From: Candidatus Omnitrophota bacterium
GTDB lineage: Bacteria > Omnitrophota > Gorgyraeia > B26-G9
Assembly (NCBI GenBank): GCA_003645745.1
Contig: QNCH01000100.1
Coordinates: forward strand, 1-6,290
Reading direction: 5' to 3'
DNA: 6,290 bases
Notes under the pieces: generated by a model
What the model was told of the DNA's origin: nothing
The model's database searches: none
The model's input: only the letters and a program-made list of their open reading frames with translations
Program-made: the position numbers and the translations under genes
Shown here: positions 1 through 5,754 of the stretch, one piece after another
Numbering within the stretch: position 1 is the first letter of the stretch
Layout of the letters: each line of letters starts with the position of its first letter

Positions 1-638
1 CCTAAACTGGCAAAACTAGCCATTATCCCAGCCATTGTTGGATTAGTCAATACGGAAATATACAAAAGTTTTTTCCTTTTATGCCTGCTCAAAGCAGCAG
101 ATGTTTTAACCATTTGCATCAAACTGAACATCCCCTCATACATACGTGCACCTCCTCCAGATCCGGAAATAATCACGACTGGCAAATTAAGTTCTGTAGC
201 TTTTTCTATAGCTCTGGTAATTTTTTCTCCCACTACAGACCCCATAGACCCCATAATAAAACGTGAATCAGTTACCGCTATAATCAATCTTCTGCTTTCA
301 ATTAAACCAATTCCTGTAATCACCGCTTCAACAAGGCCTGTTTTTTTCTGATCTTGTTTGATTTTCTCTAAATATGTTTTTTTACCTTTAAAATTTATCG
401 GATCTTTAGATTTTAATTGAGAGTCATACTCCTCAAATGTAGCTGTATCAAGAAGCATATTTACTCTTTCTCTACATCCCACCATAAAATGATAGTCGCA
501 CTTAGAACAAATATTCATATTTTCAGAGAGCTGTTTATTAAAAATAATTTGCCCGCAGCCAGGACATTTCACACATAATCCTCCAGGCATTTCTTTCTTT
601 TTAATTCTTACTATGGTGTATTCTGCTTTACCAAACAT
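1..638 (-). CDS. accD: Acetyl-CoA carboxylase carboxyltransferase subunit beta, partial (C-terminus beyond left edge)
   Basis: AccD is the beta half of the carboxyltransferase of acetyl-CoA carboxylase, the cytoplasmic enzyme that makes malonyl-CoA for fatty acid synthesis; it works with AccA, AccB and AccC. Reading from the ATG at 636-638, 212 codons are visible of a protein usually near 280-300 residues, and the frame runs open off the left edge. An N-terminal zinc ribbon is complete: C25-x2-C28-x15-C44-x2-C47, the same spacing as in E. coli AccD. The crotonase-fold carboxyltransferase domain follows, with DSRFIMGSMGSVVGEK (about 124-139), GSGGGARMYEG (about 159-169), SLMQMVKTSAAL and YISVLTNPTMAG. 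Compared with the common SASGGARM motif, there appears to be one extra glycine. The ribosome binding site is weak (AGAAAG), so the start rests mainly on the correct distance to the zinc ribbon. Repeat copy 1 ends only 24 bp upstream of the start and may supply the promoter. Confidence 0.95.
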   Translation of the reverse strand, partial: MFGKAEYTIVRIKKKEMPGGLCVKCPGCGQIIFNKQLSENMNICSKCDYHFMVGCRERVNMLLDTATFEEYDSQLKSKDPINFKGKKTYLEKIKQDQKKTGLVEAVITGIGLIESRRLIIAVTDSRFIMGSMGSVVGEKITRAIEKATELNLPVVIISGSGGGARMYEGMFSLMQMVKTSAALSRHKRKKLLYISVLTNPTMAGIMASFASL

Positions 639-649
639 ACTAACTTTCT

Positions 650-687
650 ATTATACGGGTGTATACTCAAACGTGATTGGATTGCAA
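650..687 (-). promoter_or_regulatory. Candidate promoter(s) for accD, partly inside repeat copy 1
   Basis: Reading towards accD, the left end of repeat copy 1 has TTGCAA (682-687), a 16-bp spacer, and TATACA (660-665), whose last two bases come from flanking DNA. Transcription would begin near 653, about 15 nt before the ATG. A perfect TATAAT lies at 650-655 outside the repeat, but I see no good -35 at 16-18 bp, and a start from it would leave a leader of only about 5 nt. Both are pattern matches; no transcription data are available. Confidence 0.35.
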
Positions 688-848
688 TTTTATGACGTTC
701 CCCCCCCCTGCACTGCATCTTGAAACGTTCTTCAATCGCCAAACCTCAATGCAGCAAGCTACGCCTGCGGTTTGTCTTAGGTCAAATCGTTCCAATTTAG
801 GGCACAGGAAAACGCCTAAATTTTACAAACCAATTACGTTTGAGTATA
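662..848. repeat. MITE-like palindromic repeat, copy 1 (187 bp)
   Basis: This non-coding element begins TATACTCAAACGTGATTGG and ends CCAATTACGTTTGAGTATA. The ends form terminal inverted repeats that pair over roughly 30 bp with a few mismatches. Inside are TGAAACGTTC, a central imperfect hairpin (AAACC...GGTTT enclosing GCAG...CTGC) and a run of nine C at 700-708 that the other copies lack. Its right-hand 62 bp differ from copy 2 at about seven positions by eye, and its left 37 bp differ from the reverse complement of copy 3 at about three, so the three are one family. TA or TATA at both borders suggests a TA target duplication. No transposase is encoded. The right end reads outward on the plus strand as TTTACA (822-827), 17 bp, TATAGT (845-850). 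The 83 bp between copies 1 and 2 (849-931) show only the 8-bp palindrome GTTGCAAC at 849-856. Confidence 0.85.
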
Positions 849-931
849 GTTGCAACTAAATAAATTAAAAGAGAGCAAATTTAAAGCATTTTAGCACAAA
901 ACATTGTCCTCTGTCAAAATACAAACTGGCC

Positions 932-1093
932 TATACTCAAACTTAATCGGTTCGCTATTTTAGGACATGCCATCACTCCGCATTTTGAAATATTCTTCTA
1001 TCTCCAACCCGCGCTGCGCCTGCGGGTTAAAGCGTTCCAATATAAGGCACAGGAAAACACCTAAATGTTGCAAACCGATTACGTTTGAGTATA
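932..1093. repeat. MITE-like palindromic repeat, copy 2 (162 bp)
   Basis: Same family and same orientation as copy 1. It begins TATACTCAAACTTAATCGG and ends CCGATTACGTTTGAGTATA. The left terminal repeat is the most degenerate of the six ends: CGTA has become CTTA and the TTGCAA block is lost. A central hairpin AACCCGC / GCGGGTT with a 9-nt loop is well formed even though its sequence differs from the centres of the other copies, which suggests that the fold is kept. The shared right block contains CGTTCCAAT and GGCACAGGAAAAC, as in copy 1. The element ends 5 bp from the stop codon of the MFS gene, so in the MFS transcript it would lie immediately after the stop, where it could act as a 3' structure or terminator. 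Its right end reads outward on the plus strand as TTGCAA (1068-1073), 16 bp, TATATT (1090-1095), antisense to the MFS gene. Confidence 0.85.
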
Positions 1094-1098
1094 TTATT

Positions 1099-2325
1099 TT
1101 ATAACGACTCCTTAAACGTTAACAAACTAAAAAATCCATAAACAATAAAACAAAATGCAATGCCAATAATTACCCACAACGCGTTAAAAAATTCAGACAA
1201 CTCTGAAGCAATAAACATAAAAAGAAGAAACCCTAAATTCATTACAATACCTAATGAACTAAAAATCCTGCCACGCATTTCAGGCTTAATAACTTCGTGA
1301 ATCAAAGTATTGCCTGAAATAAATATCGGCGCAACGCTTATTCCAATCAACACAGCAATAACACGGGCAGCGAGCAAAGAAGCAAACAGCTTCAAAAAAA
1401 CAGCAAAACTGCCAATAAAAAAACCGCTGGCAATTAAACTTACAAAAATTATCTTTAGTTTTGACTGTTTAGACCCAAACCTGCCGCATAAAAGAGCACC
1501 AAAGAAAAAACCTATAGCGGAAAAACCAGCCAAAAGCCCAATATCCTTTGTTATTGAGCCAAAAACCTGTTGAATAAACACTATAGACACAATATAAATT
1601 GCTCCGGCTGAAGCCATAAGCATAAATATCGTAGCAAAAATAAACCGTACATAAGGATGCGCAAGAACATATTCCATACCTTCCTTTATTTCTCTAAAAA
1701 TGTGTTTATCCTTTACACCTAAAACATTATTTTTAAGGTGAGAATTTTCAACAGTAACAAAACAAAGCAAACCAGCAGAAACCAAATAAGTAAAAGCATC
1801 AATATAAAAACCGCTTTTTGCGCCTACTTTTTCTATAAGCAATCCTCCAACCCCTATACCTAAAAGCGCGGCAACCATCATTGTTGTATTAACTAATGAA
1901 TTAGCAATCATTAATTTTTGTTTAGACACAAGCTCAGGAATTATAGAAAACTTCGCAGGAAGAGAAAAACAGCTCACAGAAAAAATAAAAAAAATTAGGA
2001 TATAAATAGGAATCATTGAACTGGATTTAATGAAACATAAAGGTATACATACAACCATCAATGCACGTAAAATATCTGTAATAATCATTATGTGTTTGCG
2101 GTTATGTCTATCTACAAACACTCCGGCAAATGGGCTCATAATAAAAGAAGGAATAATTGTAAATGCCATAACTTTTGCCAGCCCGATAGCAGATACACCC
2201 ATACGATTATAAACCAGGGCAATTAAAGCCATTTGATTTAAGCGGTCGCCAAACTGCGAAATAAGCTGTCCCAGCCAGAGAAAAAAAAATTTCCTATTTT
2301 TAAAAACACTATAAAAACCGCTCAT
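1099..2325 (-). CDS. MFS exporter, multidrug/macrolide/siderophore-efflux type
   Basis: This 408-residue inner-membrane protein has the length and about 12 hydrophobic segments of a major facilitator. The N-terminal half shows the family pattern FLWLGQLISQFGDRLNQMAL (about 15-34) and the loop 2-3 motif A variant GVFVDRHNRKHIM (68-80). It continues with PAKFSIIPELV (123-133), ANSLVNTTM, GGLLIEKVG and FYIDAFTYLVSA. A hydrophilic central loop lies at about 193-215. The C-terminal half has IHEVIKPEMRGRIFSS (342-357). This set of motifs is typical of the proton-coupled exporter group with MefA, EntS and LmrP (Pfam MFS_1/MFS_3); the substrate cannot be told from sequence. The ATG at 2323-2325 is preceded by GGGGGA about 10 nt upstream, acceptable as a ribosome binding site. 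The gene stands alone between repeat copies 2 and 3, which are in opposite orientation, and copy 3 offers a promoter pointing into it. Confidence 0.88.
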   Translation of the reverse strand: MSGFYSVFKNRKFFFLWLGQLISQFGDRLNQMALIALVYNRMGVSAIGLAKVMAFTIIPSFIMSPFAGVFVDRHNRKHIMIITDILRALMVVCIPLCFIKSSSMIPIYILIFFIFSVSCFSLPAKFSIIPELVSKQKLMIANSLVNTTMMVAALLGIGVGGLLIEKVGAKSGFYIDAFTYLVSAGLLCFVTVENSHLKNNVLGVKDKHIFREIKEGMEYVLAHPYVRFIFATIFMLMASAGAIYIVSIVFIQQVFGSITKDIGLLAGFSAIGFFFGALLCGRFGSKQSKLKIIFVSLIASGFFIGSFAVFLKLFASLLAARVIAVLIGISVAPIFISGNTLIHEVIKPEMRGRIFSSLGIVMNLGFLLFMFIASELSEFFNALWVIIGIAFCFIVYGFFSLLTFKESL

Positions 2326-2351
2326 TGTTCTTTATCCCCCATTATTCGAGC

Positions 2352-2379
2352 GTTATACTCAAACGTAATAGTTTTGCAA
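2352..2379 (-). promoter_or_regulatory. Candidate MFS gene promoter formed by the end of repeat copy 3
   Basis: Read on the minus strand, the left terminal repeat of copy 3 supplies TTGCAA (2374-2379) and, 16 bp on, TATAAC (2352-2357), which matches five of six -10 consensus bases; its final AC is flanking sequence. Initiation about 7 nt downstream would give a leader of about 20 nt that includes the GGGGGA ribosome binding site. This is the best promoter-like match I find before the MFS gene; its activity is inferred. Confidence 0.45.
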
Positions 2380-2512
2380 AATTTAGGCATTTCGCTGTAC
2401 TGTAGATTGAAACGTTCTGATTGAGACAAACCTCAGGCACAACTCGTTGCGTTGAGGTGAACGTTTCAAGATGCTACGTCATAAAATTGCAAACCTATTA
2501 CGTTTGAGTATA
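2354..2512. repeat. MITE-like palindromic repeat, copy 3 (159 bp, inverted relative to copies 1 and 2)
   Basis: It begins TATACTCAAACGTAATAG and ends CTATTACGTTTGAGTATA. Its left end carries the CCTAAATTTTGCAA-type block found at the right ends of copies 1 and 2, so it is inserted the other way round. It is the most symmetrical copy, with three nested inverted repeats: the roughly 30-bp ends, a perfect 11-bp pair TTGAAACGTTC (2407-2417) / GAACGTTTCAA (2459-2469), and ACCTCA (2430-2435) / TGAGGT (2453-2458) around the apex. An RNA of either strand would fold into one long stem. The right end reads outward on the plus strand as TTGCAA (2487-2492), 16 bp, TATAAA (2509-2514), towards and antisense to the tRNA gene 15 bp away. 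Confidence 0.87.
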
Positions 2513-2527
2513 AATAGTTAAACATTA

Positions 2528-2600
2528 AGCCCACGAGAGGAATCGAACCTCCGACCTAAGCTTTACGAAAGCCTTGCTCTGCCAGCTGAGCTACGTGGGC
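2528..2600 (-). tRNA. tRNA-Thr, anticodon CGT
   Basis: A complete cloverleaf is readable on the minus strand. The 7-bp acceptor stem GCCCACG/CGTGGGC pairs perfectly, the D arm is GCTC/GAGC, and the anticodon stem is AGGCT/AGCTT with one G-U pair. The anticodon loop is TTCGTAA, the variable region AGGTC, and the T arm GGAGG/CCTCT encloses the loop TTCGATT. The anticodon CGT is at 2565-2567 and decodes ACG threonine codons. The discriminator base would be U (2528), and CCA is not encoded, so it must be added by nucleotidyltransferase. The gene follows lpxI in the same direction after a hairpin. I see no convincing separate promoter: a TATAAT at 2604-2609 lies too close to the mature 5' end to serve. 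Confidence 0.95.
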
Positions 2601-2608
2601 ATAATTAT

Positions 2609-2631
2609 AAAACGCCAAAACATAGCGTTTT
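2609..2631 (-). terminator. Hairpin after lpxI, possible terminator
   Basis: A perfect 7-bp stem AAAACGC (2609-2615) / GCGTTTT (2625-2631) encloses a 9-nt loop, 19 bp beyond the lpxI stop and 8 bp before the tRNA. On the minus strand the 3' arm ends in TTTT and is followed by ATAATTAT. The U tract is short and partly used in the stem, so termination may be incomplete and the tRNA could be co-transcribed with lpxI and processed. Confidence 0.4.
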
Positions 2632-2650
2632 CTTATTATATTCCAAAGTC

Positions 2651-3457
2651 TTAGACTGCCACAATTGCAATATTATGTTTATCTGCTTTTGAAAGCACAA
2701 ACTCCTTATCCATAAATAAAGTTTTTTTAGCCTCAATCGCTAAAACAGAAATTTTATTCCTAATTAATACCTCTATTGTATTTGCTCCAATCACAGGAAT
2801 ATCAAAACGCATATCCTGATTAGGTTTACTCACTTTAATTACTACAGCTCCGCTATATTGACAATACAGGCTTCCCCTATCTATAGCCGCGTCAGTGCCT
2901 TCTATTGTTTCCACTGCTAAAACAACCTTATTTTTAACTACTACAGTCTGTCCGATATCTACTCCGGCAATAGTCTTAGCAATTGAAAACCCAAATTCAA
3001 TATCCTCAATTTGCCCCTTAGAAGGATTTGTTTTACTCAATACTCCTTTTTTCGGCAAATATTCTTTAATGAATGTAGTAGAATCAAGTAGCTTTATTCC
3101 TGATTCCTCTATTTTTTGCGCAAAAGAACGTAAAATAGTATCAGTCCTTCGATCAGGCAAATTGGAAAATAAATTCTGAAGATCTTTATCTAACTTAACA
3201 CCGCTAAATAAAAGTTCGTGTCTAATTTGGCCTGCCATTACTACTTTTTTTACTTGCGCCTGCTTTAAAATTCCCAGCAAGTCCACTAAATTACCTACAC
3301 TAATCCAATGAATTTCATCTACTAAATTTTCCAGTTGTTTTTCTGTTTCCTCCTCGATTGCTACAGCCACAACATAATTTCCTAATTTTTTAGTTGCCTG
3401 GGCAAAAAGTAAAGGAAATTTCCCATTACCTGCAATTAATCCTATTTTTCCCGACAT
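2651..3457 (-). CDS. lpxI: UDP-2,3-diacylglucosamine pyrophosphohydrolase LpxI
   Basis: LpxI hydrolyses UDP-2,3-diacylglucosamine to lipid X and UMP, the fourth step of lipid A synthesis. It replaces the unrelated LpxH in many bacteria and, from studies of the Caulobacter enzyme, attacks the beta phosphate. At 268 residues the length is near the family's usual 270-285. The N-terminal domain starts with IGLIAGNGKFPLLFAQ (5-20) and includes VKKVVMAGQIRH (69-80). The C-terminal domain has VLAVETIEGTDAAI (179-192), SGAVVIKVSKPNQDMRFDIPVIG (202-224, written in part) and IEAKKTLFMD near the end. The D-x-R-x-D-x-P stretch at 215-221 holds the acidic residue I would match to the catalytic Asp of Caulobacter LpxI. 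The ATG is preceded by a strong AAGGAGGA (3461-3468), spaced rather tightly. lpxA ends 27 bp upstream, which supports co-transcription. Confidence 0.93.
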   Translation of the reverse strand: MSGKIGLIAGNGKFPLLFAQATKKLGNYVVAVAIEEETEKQLENLVDEIHWISVGNLVDLLGILKQAQVKKVVMAGQIRHELLFSGVKLDKDLQNLFSNLPDRRTDTILRSFAQKIEESGIKLLDSTTFIKEYLPKKGVLSKTNPSKGQIEDIEFGFSIAKTIAGVDIGQTVVVKNKVVLAVETIEGTDAAIDRGSLYCQYSGAVVIKVSKPNQDMRFDIPVIGANTIEVLIRNKISVLAIEAKKTLFMDKEFVLSKADKHNIAIVAV

Positions 3458-3460
3458 AAT

Positions 3461-3468
3461 TCCTCCTT
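3461..3468 (-). promoter_or_regulatory. Ribosome binding site of lpxI
   Basis: AAGGAGGA is the strongest Shine-Dalgarno match in the window. Only 4 nt separate its GGAGG core from the ATG, shorter than the usual 5-9 nt. It fixes the lpxI start. Confidence 0.8.
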
Positions 3469-3484
3469 ACAAAAACGCAAATCC

Positions 3485-4279
3485 CTACTTTCCCCTGCAT
3501 ATACCTCGCTTAGAATCTTTTATAAAATTTATCAGGTTCAATACAAAAGGATCTACGGGGATTTCATCCGCTACTTTTTCTAACGCGTTTGAAATAGATA
3601 ATTTTTTTCTAAATAGAATTACAAATGTTTTTTTTAGATTATTAATATTTTCTTCTGGGATATCAGCACGCTTTAATCCAACAATATTAGCTCCATACAC
3701 TCTAACAGGATGTCCATCAACCATTGAATACGGAGGAACATCCTGCACAACCTTAGAACATCCGCCGATAATCGCCATAGAACCAATACACACAAATTGA
3801 TGAATCGCCACCATCCCGCCAATAATTGCTTTACTTTCTACTTTAACATGCCCAGCGCACGTACCCGCATTAGCAATTACAATTCCATCCTGAATTTCAC
3901 AATCATGAGCAATATGGCTATAAGCCATTAGTAAATTTTTATTGCCAATAGAAGTTACGCCTTTTTCTATTGTGCCGCGATTAACAGTTACATACTCCCT
4001 CACTTGATTGTCATCGCCAATATGTACTTTAGTTGCTTCTCCTTTGTATTTTAAATCCTGGGGAGCTGTACCAATAACAGCGCCTGTAAAAATATTACAG
4101 CGTTTGCCAATTTGAGTATCTCCATCAATTACACAAAAACTTCCTATCTTTGTATTACAATTAATTTTTACATTTTTACCAATAGTTGAATACGCACCTA
4201 TTTCAACTCCTTGCGCAAGTTCTGCTTTAGGATGGATAATTGCGGTTGGATGGATTTTTATACTCTCAGCCATAATCAT
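3485..4279 (-). CDS. lpxA: UDP-N-acetylglucosamine acyltransferase LpxA
   Basis: LpxA transfers an (R)-3-hydroxyacyl chain from acyl carrier protein to the 3-OH of UDP-GlcNAc, the first step of lipid A synthesis, as a cytoplasmic trimer. The 264 residues match E. coli (262). A left-handed beta-helix of hexapeptide repeats spans about 8-190, and a helical C-terminal domain of about 70 residues follows. Diagnostic stretches are IGTAPQDLKYKGEATKVHIG (69-88), SHIAHDC (121-127) with the catalytic base H125, GGMVAIHQF (154-162) and GGCSKVVQDVPPY (172-184). The numbering coincides with E. coli, and G173, the acyl-chain ruler position that is Gly in the C14-selecting E. coli enzyme, is Gly here; long-chain preference is therefore a reasonable inference. 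The start could be the ATG at 4277-4279 or a second ATG two codons on. AAAGGG at 4290-4295 is 10 nt before the first and favours it. Confidence 0.96.
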   Translation of the reverse strand: MIMAESIKIHPTAIIHPKAELAQGVEIGAYSTIGKNVKINCNTKIGSFCVIDGDTQIGKRCNIFTGAVIGTAPQDLKYKGEATKVHIGDDNQVREYVTVNRGTIEKGVTSIGNKNLLMAYSHIAHDCEIQDGIVIANAGTCAGHVKVESKAIIGGMVAIHQFVCIGSMAIIGGCSKVVQDVPPYSMVDGHPVRVYGANIVGLKRADIPEENINNLKKTFVILFRKKLSISNALEKVADEIPVDPFVLNLINFIKDSKRGICRGK

Positions 4280-4289
4280 AAATTTAACG

Positions 4290-4303
4290 CCCTTTGAGGA
4301 GGA
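4290..4303 (-). promoter_or_regulatory. lpxA leader: weak ribosome binding site beside an anti-Shine-Dalgarno-like tract
   Basis: On the lpxA-sense strand TCCTCCTC (4296-4303) directly precedes AAAGGG (4290-4295), the only ribosome-binding-site candidate. CCT and AGG could pair in a tiny hairpin that reduces access to the site. The pairing is only 3-4 bp, so this is a weak suggestion. Confidence 0.3.
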
Positions 4304-4361
4304 CTTGTTAGATTTTTTTTAACAGACAAACTTATCTACATACGAGCCTAACAGCAAACAA

Positions 4362-4385
4362 GCCTGCTTGATTTTTTTAGCAGGC
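4362..4385 (-). terminator. GC-rich hairpin between lpxC-fabZ and lpxA, possible attenuator
   Basis: A 7-bp perfect stem GCCTGCT (4362-4368) / AGCAGGC (4379-4385) with a 10-nt loop stands out in very AT-rich surroundings. On the minus strand the 3' arm is followed by TTGTTTG, an imperfect U tract. It could be a leaky intrinsic terminator or mRNA processing site that sets lpxA-lpxI expression below lpxD-lpxC. The loop carries seven A on the transcribed strand. No clear promoter is seen between this hairpin and lpxA. Confidence 0.45.
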
Positions 4386-4407
4386 CTACTTATGACCTTA
4401 GAAACTG

Positions 4408-4448
4408 TAAATAAATAACTATACTCAAACGCAACACTTATTTATTTA
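4408..4448. repeat. A/T inverted repeat around a solitary repeat-family end motif
   Basis: A perfect 11-bp inverted repeat, TAAATAAATAA (4408-4418) and TTATTTATTTA (4438-4448), flanks a 19-bp loop. The loop contains TATACTCAAACG (4420-4431), identical to the outer 12 bp of the repeat family, with no partner end nearby. The right arm includes the last codons and stop codon of lpxC-fabZ. It may be a remnant or deletion derivative of a repeat copy, or a transcript-end hairpin; A/T-only arms are also easy to get by chance. Confidence 0.55.
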
Positions 4449-5754
4449 TCGCCCCTAAAGAAAACATCAATACTGCTTCCGCAACTAACATCCCCTCGAC
4501 AAAAGCTTTGCCTGATACTTGCCCTGTTCTGGATTTCAATTTTAAAACTGAAACTTCTAAACGAAGCTGATCTCCTGGAATGACCATTCTGCGAAATTTA
4601 ACCTTATCAATACTCATAAAATAAGCACTTTTGCCTAAATTAGCACGATTACTTAGAATTAAAACTCCTGCTGTTTGTGCCATTGCTTCAATAATTAATA
4701 CTCCAGGCATTACCGGCTGATTTGGGAAATGCCCATTAAAAAATTCTTCATTTCTTGTTACATTTTTTATGCCAATCACATACTTATCCTCTTCTAAACA
4801 CAAAATTCTGTCTACAAGTAAAAAAGGATATCTATGTGGCAGTATCCGTTGAATACTATTAATATCTAAAGGAGGCACATTTTCAAAATCATCAGACATA
4901 GCTGAAATACCAGATTTCATCTGGCGGTCATAAAAATTTTTAATCTTACGCAATAATTTTATATTTAAAGGATGGCCGCTTTTTATGCCAATAACATGCC
5001 CCTTTAACGGCTTTCCTAATAAATAAAGATCTCCAATCAAATCGCATATTTTATGACGCACAAATTCATCTTCAAAACGTAATGTATTGTTTACTATGCC
5101 ATTAACTCCAACCACTACTGTATTTTCATAATTAGCACCTTTACCTAACCCCTGCATAGTAAGCTCTTTTTCTTCCTCCTGAAGGCAAAAAGTTCTGCTC
5201 GGCGCAATTTCTTTTTCAAATACATTCTGATTAAAATTAAAAAACGCATACTGAGATTTAAGCAATGGATGAGCATAACTCATGGTATATGAAACACAAA
5301 AATCATTAGCAGGAAGAATTGTTAATGAAGCATCACCTTCTTCCATATATAAAGGCTGGGTTGGCTTAAAATAAAACTGTTTTGCATTTTGTTCTACGAT
5401 ACCAACATCTTTAAGAATTTCAAAAAAAGGCAAAGCACTTCCATCTACTCCAGGCAATTCTTCAGCATCAAGTTCAATTGTAATATTGTCGATACCTAAG
5501 CCAACTAAAGCAGCCATCACATGTTCTATTGTATTAATCTCTACTCCTTCAATACCAATAGAAGTACGGCGCGGCCTTTCAACTAAATTTGAAATATGCG
5601 CTTTAATATGCGGTTGTCCAGGTAAATCAACACGTACAAAAATAACGCCTTGTGATACTTTACCAGGCTTAAACCTTACATTAACTTTTTGTCCTGTATG
5701 TAAACCAATGCCACTGATTTCAACTGCTTTGGCTATTGTCTGCTGATACTCCAC
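4438..5754 (-). CDS. lpxC-fabZ: Bifunctional UDP-3-O-acyl-N-acetylglucosamine deacetylase / 3-hydroxyacyl-ACP dehydratase (LpxC-FabZ fusion)
   Basis: One 438-residue chain joins two enzymes. Residues 1 to about 275 are LpxC, the zinc deacetylase that commits UDP-3-O-acyl-GlcNAc to lipid A. EHVMAA (77-82) holds E77 and zinc ligand H78, SRTF (186-189) carries the Thr matching E. coli T191, [11 protein letters not shown] (233-243) gives zinc ligands H234 and D238 plus D242, and SGHPLN (259-264) the catalytic H261. After a linker of about 20 residues comes FabZ (about 296-436): [17 protein letters not shown], then [12 protein letters not shown] with catalytic H342, and IIEAMAQ with E356. FabZ dehydrates 3-hydroxyacyl-ACP, the same pool used by LpxA and LpxD. 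All catalytic residues are present, so both halves should be active. Such fusions are known in Bacteroidetes and several other phyla. The start is GTG (5752-5754) with AGAAGGA 7 nt upstream, inside lpxD. Confidence 0.96.
   Translation of the reverse strand: MEYQQTIAKAVEISGIGLHTGQKVNVRFKPGKVSQGVIFVRVDLPGQPHIKAHISNLVERPRRTSIGIEGVEINTIEHVMAALVGLGIDNITIELDAEELPGVDGSALPFFEILKDVGIVEQNAKQFYFKPTQPLYMEEGDASLTILPANDFCVSYTMSYAHPLLKSQYAFFNFNQNVFEKEIAPSRTFCLQEEEKELTMQGLGKGANYENTVVVGVNGIVNNTLRFEDEFVRHKICDLIGDLYLLGKPLKGHVIGIKSGHPLNIKLLRKIKNFYDRQMKSGISAMSDDFENVPPLDINSIQRILPHRYPFLLVDRILCLEEDKYVIGIKNVTRNEEFFNGHFPNQPVMPGVLIIEAMAQTAGVLILSNRANLGKSAYFMSIDKVKFRRMVIPGDQLRLEVSVLKLKSRTGQVSGKAFVEGMLVAEAVLMFSLGAINK

Noticed and set aside
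81..266. 61-residue plus-strand open frame
   Set aside because: It is antisense to the clearly conserved AccD carboxyltransferase domain.
677..859. 60-residue plus-strand open frame
   Set aside because: It lies almost entirely within repeat copy 1, has no ribosome binding site, and is not preserved in copies 2 or 3; it is a by-product of the repeat.
662..1093. Possible CRISPR array formed by the adjacent repeats
   Set aside because: Only two direct copies, each over 160 bp and palindromic at the ends, with an 83-bp spacer; this does not match CRISPR repeat or spacer sizes, and no cas gene is present.
2326..2345. Six-codon ATG GGG ... TGA frame overlapping the MFS start as ATGA
   Set aside because: It looks like a leader peptide, but its ATG uses the same G-rich stretch as the MFS ribosome binding site and has no site of its own; coincidence is likely.
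2604..2609. TATAAT as -10 box for the tRNA
   Set aside because: Initiation 7 nt downstream would fall inside the mature tRNA, so it cannot make the full transcript.
2895..3179. 94-residue plus-strand open frame
   Set aside because: It is antisense to LpxI, with no family resemblance or start signals.
4296..4303. GAGGAGGA on the plus strand as a ribosome binding site for a plus-strand gene
   Set aside because: The frames after it close within a few codons and no ATG follows at a suitable distance.
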